Assembly (NCBI RefSeq): GCF_016056275.1
Contig: NZ_JAECZA010000007.1
Span: 52,346-96,069 of the forward strand
Source of the DNA: Dendronalium phyllosphericum CENA369
Lineage (GTDB): Bacteria > Cyanobacteriota > Cyanobacteriia > Cyanobacteriales > Nostocaceae
DNA: 43,724 nucleotides
Direction of reading: 5' to 3'
Shown piece after piece: positions 1 to 6,825 of the stretch (within the stretch, counting starts at the first letter, position 1; every line of letters begins with the position of its first letter). The position numbers were made by a program, and so were the translations under genes. The notes beneath the pieces are model-generated. The model was not told the DNA's origin. It worked only from the letters and a program-made list of their open reading frames with translations, and did no database searches.

Positions 1-283
1 CGTTTCTGCGATTGCCAACTGAGAACTCGGCTCGGCAACCATTTTTCACCCAGATACGATTTCTTCCATAGCCCCAATTTCCTCTACAACTGGCATCAGA
101 CAATTGCCTAACAAATCTCACTCTGCCTCTAGCAGGTATTGAACAAGTATTCCTTTGATTATCATGGCTTGAACAAGTTACGATCTCCTGAGCTGAAGCA
201 GGAGTTGCAATGCCCAAAAGCGTACCTATACTTACACTGGTAGCCATGAAAGTAGCCGCAATTATGGGAAAACGCATAACCAT
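1..283 (-). CDS. DUF3011 family exported protein (C-terminus cut by window edge)
   Basis: This reading frame is not closed; it runs off the left edge. The N-terminus is a typical signal peptide: a short charged start (MVMRF), a hydrophobic stretch, and an Ala-Ser-Ala cleavage site before Gln-Glu at about residue 32. The mature part has the DUF3011 pattern: VTC near its start, a second Cys about ten residues on, then GRVRFVRQLS, a Cys, WGYGRNRIWV and GCRAEF. DUF3011 proteins are small secreted or periplasmic Cys-containing proteins of unknown function. An ATG six bases inside (at 277) is an alternative start. It is transcribed away from the rest of the window, so no operon partner can be seen. 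The family call is from recognised motifs; the function is unknown. Confidence 0.75.
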   Translation of the reverse strand, partial: MVMRFPIIAATFMATSVSIGTLLGIATPASAQEIVTCSSHDNQRNTCSIPARGRVRFVRQLSDASCRGNWGYGRNRIWVKNGCRAEFSVGNRRN

Positions 284-835
284 AATTAAATATTAGACTT
301 CTTCAAAAAGTCCAAACAAAAACTATATTAATTATAGCGAACTGTATTCAGAGCAAATTTTTAAATAAAATTAAATGCAAATATTCTTTGCATTCTGAAT
401 AGCATTAAGAGATTGTAATTTGCCATTTACTAAGACTGGTATTTTCCCATCTGGTTTTGGCGATCGCACCTTGCCTGCTCCTTCTCCACTACACTTACAG
501 AACTGGGAACTTTAAAGTTCGCAAAAGCGATGGTGCAAACCTCTTAAACTATATCTATCTGCATCTAATTTAAAATTAAAATAACTTCATACAGGCTTTT
601 AAAATGATATTTGCCAAAAAACTAACATCATTATTTAGCTAAGTATCAAGTTTTTATTTTGATATTCAATTTAGATATTTACTGAGTTACTAAATCTCCC
701 ACGAGCAACGCGAGATTGCAACCTTGACAGAGCAAGAACTATCAAAAAAACAACACTAACTTATGTGTAATTAAATTAAATTCCGGTAATTATATCGGAA
801 TTGTTGATTTATAAATTGTGTAATAAAAAACCCTA
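284..835. other. AT-rich noncoding spacer
   Basis: About 550 bases with no convincing reading frame on either strand. It holds one HIP1 site near 460. At 781-800 there is an imperfect palindrome, TTCCG...CGGAA around an AT core, about 120 bases upstream of the copper-binding protein start, which could be an operator. No RNA gene is evident. Confidence 0.5.
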
Positions 836-864
836 TTGACTCTTTGAAAAGATAAGATTACTGT
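836..864 (+). promoter_or_regulatory. possible promoter of the copper-binding protein gene
   Basis: TTGACT at 836-841 is a near-consensus -35 element. A poor -10 candidate (TACTGT) follows 17 bases later. The match is weak on the -10 side, so this is only a suggestion; it lies 59 bases upstream of the preferred start. Confidence 0.3.
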
Positions 865-922
865 TATGAGTAGTCCTTCTAAGGGCACTTGCAATACATC
901 AAAAAATCAAGAGGTATTTCCT

Positions 923-1288
923 ATGATGATGATGATGATGACCGAATCCATAACTCCCGAAATGCAAACTTGCATAGACGCTTGTATGGACTGTCACAAA
1001 ATGTGCATGGAAAGCATGGCTTACTGCATGAGCAAGGGTAGCAAGAACATGGATATGGGCATGATGGGCATGATGCGTGACTGCGCTGAAATGTGCATGA
1101 TGTGTACGAATATGATGATGGGCGGTTCTGAATTTATGGGACGCACTTGTATGCTTTGTGCTGAAATGTGCGATCGCTGTGCCATGGCTTGCGAAAAAAT
1201 GAGCGACGATAAAATGATGATGGATTGTGCTGCTGCTTGCCGTAAGTGTGCAGAATCCTGTAGATCGATGCACATGATGCCTGCTTAA
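923..1288 (+). CDS. Met/Cys-rich four-helix bundle copper-binding protein (DUF326/Csp-like)
   Basis: A 121-residue protein with 35 Met and 17 Cys. It shows repeated CxxC and CxxxC spacings along four predicted amphipathic helices, and the Cys-rich motifs typical of DUF326 'four-helix bundle copper-binding' proteins, relatives of the copper storage protein Csp, which bind many Cu(I) ions inside the bundle. The start at 923 is chosen because GAGG at 911-914 sits eight bases upstream. An in-frame ATG at 866 would add 19 residues but has no ribosome-binding site. The start is odd: six ATG codons in a row. With no visible export signal it is probably a cytosolic Csp3-like copper store or buffer. 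It stands alone between a long spacer and a strong terminator, so it is probably monocistronic. Copper binding is inferred from the family. Confidence 0.85.
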   Translation: MMMMMMTESITPEMQTCIDACMDCHKMCMESMAYCMSKGSKNMDMGMMGMMRDCAEMCMMCTNMMMGGSEFMGRTCMLCAEMCDRCAMACEKMSDDKMMMDCAAACRKCAESCRSMHMMPA

Positions 1289-1326
1289 TTTTGCTACTAG
1301 CAGAAATTTATCTGCAACCTATTATT

Positions 1327-1371
1327 CAAGCGCTCAGGCTCTTTTAGTCTGGGCGCTTGAAGTTTTGTTAT
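1327..1371 (+). terminator. Rho-independent terminator after the copper-binding protein
   Basis: CAAGCGCTCAGGCT at 1327-1340 pairs with AGTCTGGGCGCTTG at 1346-1359, giving 14 pairs of which two are G-U, around a five-base loop. A T-rich run (GTTTTGTTATATT) follows. It lies 38 bases after the stop codon. Confidence 0.85.
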
Positions 1372-1380
1372 ATTAAAGTG

Positions 1381-1515
1381 CTGAGGAGCCACTGCGTTGC
1401 GGTGAGCAGTCCGTTGGGCGGCTTCGCCGACTTGAAGGAACTGCGAACCCGTTCGACGAAGTCGTTCTCGAAGAGTAGGGGGGTTCCCCCCGTTGAAGCA
1501 AGTGGCGTTGCTGAG
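1381..1515. repeat. nested palindromic dispersed repeat
   Basis: An outer GC-rich module begins GGAGCCACTGCGTTGCGG and closes with CCCCCCGTTGAAGCAAGTGGCG, so GCCACT pairs with AGTGGC. Inside it a second module (1406-1444) begins GCAGTCCGTTGGGCGG and closes GACTTGAAGGAACTGC with the same grammar. A third fragment follows (CCCGTTCGACGAAGTC). The modules resemble the 'GGAGCCAGTGCGTTG' type of dispersed repeat common in filamentous cyanobacteria. It is noncoding. Confidence 0.6.
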
Positions 1516-1562
1516 TAAAAACCCGGTTGCTTTAAAGCTTTTAGCAATCAACACAGTCCTAA

Positions 1563-1672
1563 TACCAATTCACCAAAATCTTAATACACATGCAAGAACT
1601 TGTAGGGGCGCTGTTACGTTCGCCCTTACACCCGTATTTGCATCATTTATAAAGTGAAATGGTATAACCTAT
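1563..1672. repeat. MITE-like element with inverted ends
   Basis: The ends ATACCAATTCAC and GTGAAATGGTAT are inverted repeats with 11 of 12 bases matching. Inside, TGTAGGGGCG and CGCCCTTACA form a second imperfect inverted pair. It is about 110 bases long and noncoding. A similar TAATACCAATTC end occurs at 26360, so this is a dispersed family. Confidence 0.55.
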
Positions 1673-1741
1673 GTGGCTAGGGCTATATCTTTATCTTCCA
1701 AAACCTTCCAGAAAGTGACAAAACCCCAGTATAAATTACGA

Positions 1742-1775
1742 AAGCACTTGAAAACTGGTTAACCACAAGTGTTTT
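1742..1775 (-). terminator. possible terminator of the chemotaxis-like operon
   Basis: On the minus strand CACTTG and CAAGTG pair around a loop that contains the self-complementary TGGTTAACCA, followed by a short T-run. It lies just downstream of the last gene of the operon. The stem is short, so confidence is low. Confidence 0.35.
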
Positions 1776-1793
1776 AGCTTTTCTTAGTGCTAT

Positions 1794-4010
1794 TCAAGTT
1801 AAAGATTTTGTGAGAAGGCAACCATCCAAAACTAGGCTAAGTTGCCCATTGGCAAGAATGCTAGTTCCTTGAATGTAAGGAGCAACCGGGATTGCTTCCC
1901 CCAGAGGATGGATAACAGAGGATTGCTTGCCGATAATGCAATCTACTTCTACAGCACATCGTTTGTCTAAGTAACGGAATACTAATAACGGCTTATCCTG
2001 CTTGAAAGCATTTAGTGTATCTGTGCTTTCAGTGGTAACTGAGGTAGGAAGCTGGTTAGGAGAAATCAGCACATCAGTTAATAAGTAGATAGGGACGAGC
2101 ATTTCTGTTGTTGGACGATCGCGATCGCCACGAAGCAAACCACCGGATCTGCCAGAAGACTGCAAAAATAACATACGTCCCGCTTGAGTTTGCAGAATTT
2201 GTTCGGACTGGGATAAGCAAATCTGCTCTACGGAATCGGCAACAAACGCATAGACTCTGGAGTTAGCTTGACAGACAATCAGTTGAGCAATTTTTTGCTC
2301 CAGGGGAATTTGCAGCGAGAAGGCAGTACCATATCCAGCTTGAGACTTCAATATTATTCTTCCTTGAATAGCTGTTAATTGCTTGCAAACCTCAGTGAAT
2401 CCTGCTCCTAACTCTAAGGCAGCGCGATCGCATAAAACAGATGAAACCTCTGGTTCAAGTATTAGTTCAGTCGCTTGTAAGATATTCCCTGGTTTTGTCA
2501 GGGCGAGTCCTTGGGCTAAAGCTTGTTGAGAAATTTGAGATAAGTTAAGTCCTGCGCCATCATCACAGCCATCAATAATCAGTTGATTTCCCTGCTGATA
2601 AATTTGAATTTCAATAATACCGTTGCTATTTTTACCAAGGTGTTGGCGTGTTTGGGAAGACTCAATACTTTGCTCTAGTAAATAGCAACTTATATGTAAC
2701 AGAAGGGCATGGAGGCGATCGCTAAACGCGCGATCGACTTGGATATTGCTAATTTGTAAATGTAGTGTAGCAGACTTATCTTGTAGAGCTTGTAACTGAG
2801 ACCAAAGCCGATGTAATGGTTCTAAGGCTACTTTTAAAGGAATAGTTGTAACTTTTTTGACTAAATTAGCAGAACGATTAAGTAAATTTTCCTGCTGTAT
2901 GAATTCTTGTTTGAGTTGGTGACGATCGTTATTTAGGGAATGAACAGTTGATGCTACCTGAGACGCTTCAGCCAAAACAGATTGCAGAGTATTGTACAAT
3001 TGCTGAGAGCGAGAAGCAGCTAAAGGAGAAAGGGTATCTGAAATTGCTGCTAAACGTCCTGACCATTCCTGTAGATTATCCAGCAGGCGTTGTAATCGTT
3101 TAACTTGTCGAAGCAACTGCCCGATCGCATGTTGCTGTTGTTCTTCGCGACAAGCTTGCTGATTATAGTTAGTTAGTAATGTTGCAATCAGCGCATTTAG
3201 TTGTTCGAGATGTTGAATATTGATCGGTGTGGCGGCGGGAATACTGGTTGCAACAACGGTAGGAATGGATTCTTGTAAAGAGAGTGAATGGCGATCGCCA
3301 AAAGATTTAACTAGGGATGTTTCAGTAGGTGGGAAAAAATCCCCCAACCAAGCATGAAAATCTTCTTCCTCATACTCCTTGAGGTTTGCTAGTTCCCCTA
3401 CCTTAGCGGGAAGCGGCTCTGCATCTACGTAATATAAGCTACTAAGCTTGGGGTTAGTTTCACTTATTATTTCCTTGTCTTTAGCCATAACTTGCTCTGG
3501 TAGAGCCGCAGAAGATTCTACCTCGGCTAAGAAATCGCCAAACTGAATAACTGATTGATGTTCCTGCGATCGCTCTACCGATGTTTCAAGGTTTGTTTCC
3601 TGGGAATCGCCAAACTCTGCTTGCAGACGAGCAACAATGGCAGACATCCGCTCTAGAATTTCTACTTCCTCAATTTTCGAGGCTGTTAAAAATGCCATCA
3701 GCAGCATTTGTAGGCAATCTAATCCTTCCGACAACAAAGAGGCGATTGGAGCGTCAACAGTTACCCGATAATGATACAGCAGTTGAAAAATCTCTTCTAG
3801 TGCAGCCGCAACTATGGCAATGGCATCTAGCTCGGCTGCTATAGCAATCGAATGCAGAGAACGAGCAGCTTCCATGAGAGCCAAAGCTGTACCGGGGTTA
3901 CTGTCTTTTGTATAGTTAGGCAACTCCTGCTCCAAGAACAGTAACAGATCGATCGCTTCTTCTAGGAAGCGATCGTCGTTCTGCGGTTGGGGGACAAAAT
4001 CGGTACTCAT
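1794..4010 (-). CDS. CheA-like protein with inactive HPt and ATPase domains
   Basis: The 738-residue protein aligns end to end with the core of the CheA encoded at 6826-9963 but lacks a receiver domain. Residues about 10-125 are HPt-like, but the phosphohistidine context AHTLKGS has become ARSLHSI, with Arg50 where CheA has His50. A coiled middle (about 270-430) replaces the dimerisation and substrate region. The ATPase domain (about 430-570) keeps the G1 box DDGAG at 483-487, but the N-box Asn is Tyr443 and the G2 box is degraded. A CheW-like domain ends the protein (about 570-738). Kinase activity and phosphotransfer are therefore unlikely. It could still dock CheW or receptors as a scaffold or competitor. 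AGGAG lies just before the ATG. It is the last gene of the operon. Confidence 0.8.
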   Translation of the reverse strand: MSTDFVPQPQNDDRFLEEAIDLLLFLEQELPNYTKDSNPGTALALMEAARSLHSIAIAAELDAIAIVAAALEEIFQLLYHYRVTVDAPIASLLSEGLDCLQMLLMAFLTASKIEEVEILERMSAIVARLQAEFGDSQETNLETSVERSQEHQSVIQFGDFLAEVESSAALPEQVMAKDKEIISETNPKLSSLYYVDAEPLPAKVGELANLKEYEEEDFHAWLGDFFPPTETSLVKSFGDRHSLSLQESIPTVVATSIPAATPINIQHLEQLNALIATLLTNYNQQACREEQQQHAIGQLLRQVKRLQRLLDNLQEWSGRLAAISDTLSPLAASRSQQLYNTLQSVLAEASQVASTVHSLNNDRHQLKQEFIQQENLLNRSANLVKKVTTIPLKVALEPLHRLWSQLQALQDKSATLHLQISNIQVDRAFSDRLHALLLHISCYLLEQSIESSQTRQHLGKNSNGIIEIQIYQQGNQLIIDGCDDGAGLNLSQISQQALAQGLALTKPGNILQATELILEPEVSSVLCDRAALELGAGFTEVCKQLTAIQGRIILKSQAGYGTAFSLQIPLEQKIAQLIVCQANSRVYAFVADSVEQICLSQSEQILQTQAGRMLFLQSSGRSGGLLRGDRDRPTTEMLVPIYLLTDVLISPNQLPTSVTTESTDTLNAFKQDKPLLVFRYLDKRCAVEVDCIIGKQSSVIHPLGEAIPVAPYIQGTSILANGQLSLVLDGCLLTKSLT

Positions 4011-4062
4011 CGAAACTCCTGGTTTGTGACAATTCTATGGCTTCGACCAGCCCCTTCAGGGC

Positions 4063-4245
4063 AGGGTGTGGGGTGTGGGGTGTAGGGAAGAAAAAGCCCC
4101 GAAGTTTGGGTACAAGCCCCTACTTTTAAGTATGAAAAATAAAAAAGATATATTATGAGGCACGTAGTGCGAAAAATACAGCGTCCGGGAAGTGAAACCC
4201 CTGTTTTTAATTATGGGGTTCCCTACACCCCACACCCTACCCCCT
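4063..4245. repeat. inverted pair of heptamer-type tandem repeats in spacer
   Basis: GGGTGTGGGGTGTGGGG at 4064-4080 continuing to GTAGGG, and CCCTACACCCCACACCC at 4221-4237, are complementary over about 17 bases. They would close a large loop in the spacer between two genes of the operon. The arrays are of the short tandem repeat (STRR) kind. Confidence 0.6.
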
Positions 4246-4254
4246 ACACCCCCT

Positions 4255-5487
4255 TCATATTGATTTGAGGGTACAAGCAGCGATATCGGCGATCGCTCTA
4301 AATTGCTCGTGGATTTGGGCGATTGACTCCAGCCCCGCACTGATTTGGCGATCGCACGGTTCGATAGCAGAAACAACGTCTGCTGCTGCCACCTGGAGTT
4401 CTTGAAAGCATTCCTCTATATTTACGGTGCTTTCGCGGGCTTGACGGGCAAGAATTTCCACCTGTTCGGCAGCAGCTAGCAAACCTTGTTCTTGCTCGCT
4501 AGCTTTTGTTGCTTCAATAGCTGTATTCAAAGACAAAACCTGAATTTTGGTACTCAAGCCTTCCACAAGGCGAACAAAACCAGAAGCTTGCTGGCAAAAT
4601 TCACCAAGGTATTGCAGCTGTTTATTTGTAAAAGCAACAGTATCTTGAATAGACATTAAATACTCGCGCTCTTGCTCGGCGATTCTTACTCCTTCTTGTA
4701 CGGCTTGGCTCACCTGCTGCAATGGCACTAATAATTGTGAGCGATCGCAGGATTCAGCCTTTTGGGGAGGCGGTGACAGATGTTGAACCGATGGAGCTAC
4801 TATTTCAGCCGAGTACAAGTTAATTGTCAACATCATTCCTACTTGTTGCAGCAAACTGCGCTCTGCTTCCTGCCATTGTCGGGGTGCAAGGCAATGCTGA
4901 ATCAGTAACAAACCCCAAGGCTGTTGTTTGACAATCAAGGGCAAGCACAGACTCGCTTGCACCTGAAAGCGTTGCCAAAATTGCTGTTGGCGCGGGGTTA
5001 GTTCTAATACTTCAGTTGGGTTACTAACATCGGGTTGAGTAACAAACAAATTTATCGGTAGGGATTGGTTGAGCAAAGATGTCCAACCCGGTTGTATAGC
5101 TTCAGCGATCGCCCGACTGCGATTATCTTCCTCAAAACGAAAAATCAGGACGCGATCGGCATTGAGAATATCTCGCAGGGCGGTGACTGTAGCTTCCAAA
5201 AGAGCCGTTTCACCTTTTGCCTGCTGCATTTGCCGAGCAATTGCCGCAAGTTGTTCTCGCTGGAGTTGAAAAGCTCCTCGCACATTATCATCATTATCAC
5301 TGGGCGAATCCTTAGCCAAAGCTTGGATAAAAGCTTCGATTTGACTTACCTTCTGCTGCAATTGAGCGACCTTTGGCCCCTTAGCAGATTGAAAGACTGC
5401 TTTAAGTACAGCCACATTAGCCAAAATTTCTTCTATTTGGATTTGATTGTCAACAGGCTGGGTTTGGTCTAAGGTTGCGATCGTCAC
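4255..5487 (-). CDS. GAF domain protein with degenerate MCP signalling region
   Basis: Start is GTG at 5487, supported by AAGGAG six bases upstream. The 410-residue protein has an N-terminal coiled coil (about 20-95) and a GAF domain (about 95-235) with the PRQW and LPLI motifs of the neighbouring photoreceptor's first GAF domain. There is no Cys at the chromophore position. A C-terminal helical region (about 255-410) resembles an MCP hairpin: LSLNTAIEATKASEQEQG stands where a receptor tip reads [18 protein letters not shown]. The invariant tip and the long methylation helices are shortened, and there is no HAMP or membrane segment. It is probably a soluble accessory of the chemotaxis-like array, unlikely to bind a bilin. 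It lies 29 bases downstream of the tandem CheW gene. Confidence 0.75.
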   Translation of the reverse strand: MTIATLDQTQPVDNQIQIEEILANVAVLKAVFQSAKGPKVAQLQQKVSQIEAFIQALAKDSPSDNDDNVRGAFQLQREQLAAIARQMQQAKGETALLEATVTALRDILNADRVLIFRFEEDNRSRAIAEAIQPGWTSLLNQSLPINLFVTQPDVSNPTEVLELTPRQQQFWQRFQVQASLCLPLIVKQQPWGLLLIQHCLAPRQWQEAERSLLQQVGMMLTINLYSAEIVAPSVQHLSPPPQKAESCDRSQLLVPLQQVSQAVQEGVRIAEQEREYLMSIQDTVAFTNKQLQYLGEFCQQASGFVRLVEGLSTKIQVLSLNTAIEATKASEQEQGLLAAAEQVEILARQARESTVNIEECFQELQVAAADVVSAIEPCDRQISAGLESIAQIHEQFRAIADIAACTLKSI

Positions 5488-5516
5488 AGAAAACTCCTTG
5501 GCAGCATCAAGTTAAA

Positions 5517-6542
5517 TCAGTGGGTTTGCCATTGCAATGTCTGGGCGATGGCTTTGGTGTCTAAAATCCAGCGATCGCCTGGCAGAATACCTCGAACAAA
5601 ATTTAGCAGTTTGTTTGGCGAAAAGTCGGTTGGTGCTGATTGTGCTTGCTGTAAATTCTGCCACTCTACATCTAAGACACGAGCAACCAAAAACCCGATT
5701 ACCTGATTTTGCAGTTCGAGAACCAGAACCATTGGCTTTTCTTGGTGTGACTGCCGCTTCAACAGCGGGGCATAACCAAGCAAATGTTCTAAGTCAACCA
5801 ATCTCAGCATTTGTCCTTGCCAATTATAGAAACCTAAAATCCAACTTGGTAAGGCCGGGGCTGGGGAAATTTCTTGGCTAGCGACATGAATCATGTCTAG
5901 TACTGAGTCGAATGGTAGCAATCCACTGCCTCGATCGCCCAAGGAAAAACGCAGGAATCTTTGCCGTTGTTCGCCTGATGCCAGCCCAGGAGTTAAGGTT
6001 GGGGTTGTTCCAGACAAGCCCAACTTATCAGCCAATATCTGGCTCATACCTAGAAAAAGTACTTTCAGCGGTTCTGAGTTTGGTGCTAAAGACAAGACAG
6101 CCATGTGGCTAATAAAGTTTAACTCTGCTACTTGCCGATAAGACCACGGCACTGGACGTACTGCTGACAAAGGAATATCGATTAAGGCAGGAGGTTTGTC
6201 CGCAGGAATGCCACAAATTTCTCCAGTCCGCGTTTGCGTCAGAAGTAAGAAGCGCCCTAAAGTGTTAACCCCAGAGGGAACTTCGTGCGCCTGTTGGGCT
6301 GGTAATTGCGGAATGAACTTCTGGCGCAAGTCCACAATCGCGATCGTTTGCGTTCCCAAATCAACCATGCCAATACCACTTTCAACCGTACTGCTAATCG
6401 GGGGACAAGCAATTACTTTGAGAACTGCACCAACTGGCAGGGCAAATAAATAATCTGCGATCGCAAAAACAACGACTCGTAATGAGTCGCGATCGCTCAC
6501 AGTGCCAGATAATCGCTTAAACGGAAAGGGAGTGTTGAGCAT
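5517..6542 (-). CDS. protein with two tandem CheW domains
   Basis: A 341-residue protein made of two CheW-like domains (about 20-165 and 185-335) joined by a linker. The first has the pattern VVFAIADYLFALPV...GMVDLGTQTIAIVDL; the second FLRFSLGDRGSGLLPF...ILGFYNWQGQMLRLVDL. CheW couples receptors to CheA in the signalling array. A double-CheW protein without a receiver differs from CheV and could bridge two partners. It sits between the hybrid CheA and the GAF-MCP protein, which supports an array role. The second domain resembles the single-domain CheW at 15630-16163, suggesting local duplication. Confidence 0.85.
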   Translation of the reverse strand: MLNTPFPFKRLSGTVSDRDSLRVVVFAIADYLFALPVGAVLKVIACPPISSTVESGIGMVDLGTQTIAIVDLRQKFIPQLPAQQAHEVPSGVNTLGRFLLLTQTRTGEICGIPADKPPALIDIPLSAVRPVPWSYRQVAELNFISHMAVLSLAPNSEPLKVLFLGMSQILADKLGLSGTTPTLTPGLASGEQRQRFLRFSLGDRGSGLLPFDSVLDMIHVASQEISPAPALPSWILGFYNWQGQMLRLVDLEHLLGYAPLLKRQSHQEKPMVLVLELQNQVIGFLVARVLDVEWQNLQQAQSAPTDFSPNKLLNFVRGILPGDRWILDTKAIAQTLQWQTH

Positions 6543-6549
6543 AAATACT

Positions 6550-6574
6550 AATTCGTAATTCGTAATTCGTAATT
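6550..6574. repeat. heptamer tandem repeat (ATTCGTA)
   Basis: Three and a half direct copies of ATTCGTA lie just upstream of the tandem-CheW gene start. This is an STRR-type sequence typical of filamentous cyanobacteria. Confidence 0.8.
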
Positions 6575-6680
6575 AATAAAGTTAGATATGGCATGGGTTT
6601 AGGGGTTTGAATATGTTGCCTTATTTTAGAGAATTGGGCTAAGGGGGAATGGCACTAAGAAAAGATGAAATTTCGCTTTT

Positions 6681-6777
6681 GGCAGGGTGTAGGGTGTAGT
6701 GTTTAAGAAAATTGAATTTGGATTGCGCCCAAGAATTCAACATCTTCTTAATTCCCTACACCCTACACCCCACACCC
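6681..6777. repeat. inverted pair of GGTGTAG-type repeats in spacer
   Basis: GGGTGTAGGGTGTAG (from 6684) is perfectly complementary to CTACACCCTACACCC (from 6756). The arrangement is the same as in the spacer at 4063-4245 and may form a hairpin in the operon mRNA between the CheA and tandem-CheW genes. Confidence 0.65.
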
Positions 6778-6825
6778 TCCAAGCCAACCATATCAAAGGT
6801 TTGCGCTTAACTTAGTGGCATTCGG

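Noticed and set aside
866-922. Longer start for the copper-binding protein
   Set aside because: The extra 19 residues have no ribosome-binding site, while GAGG is correctly placed for 923.
899-1273. His-rich 124-residue frame on the minus strand
   Set aside because: It is the antisense of the Met/Cys-rich gene; ATG/TGC-rich codons read as His/Ala in reverse. No ribosome-binding site or family match.
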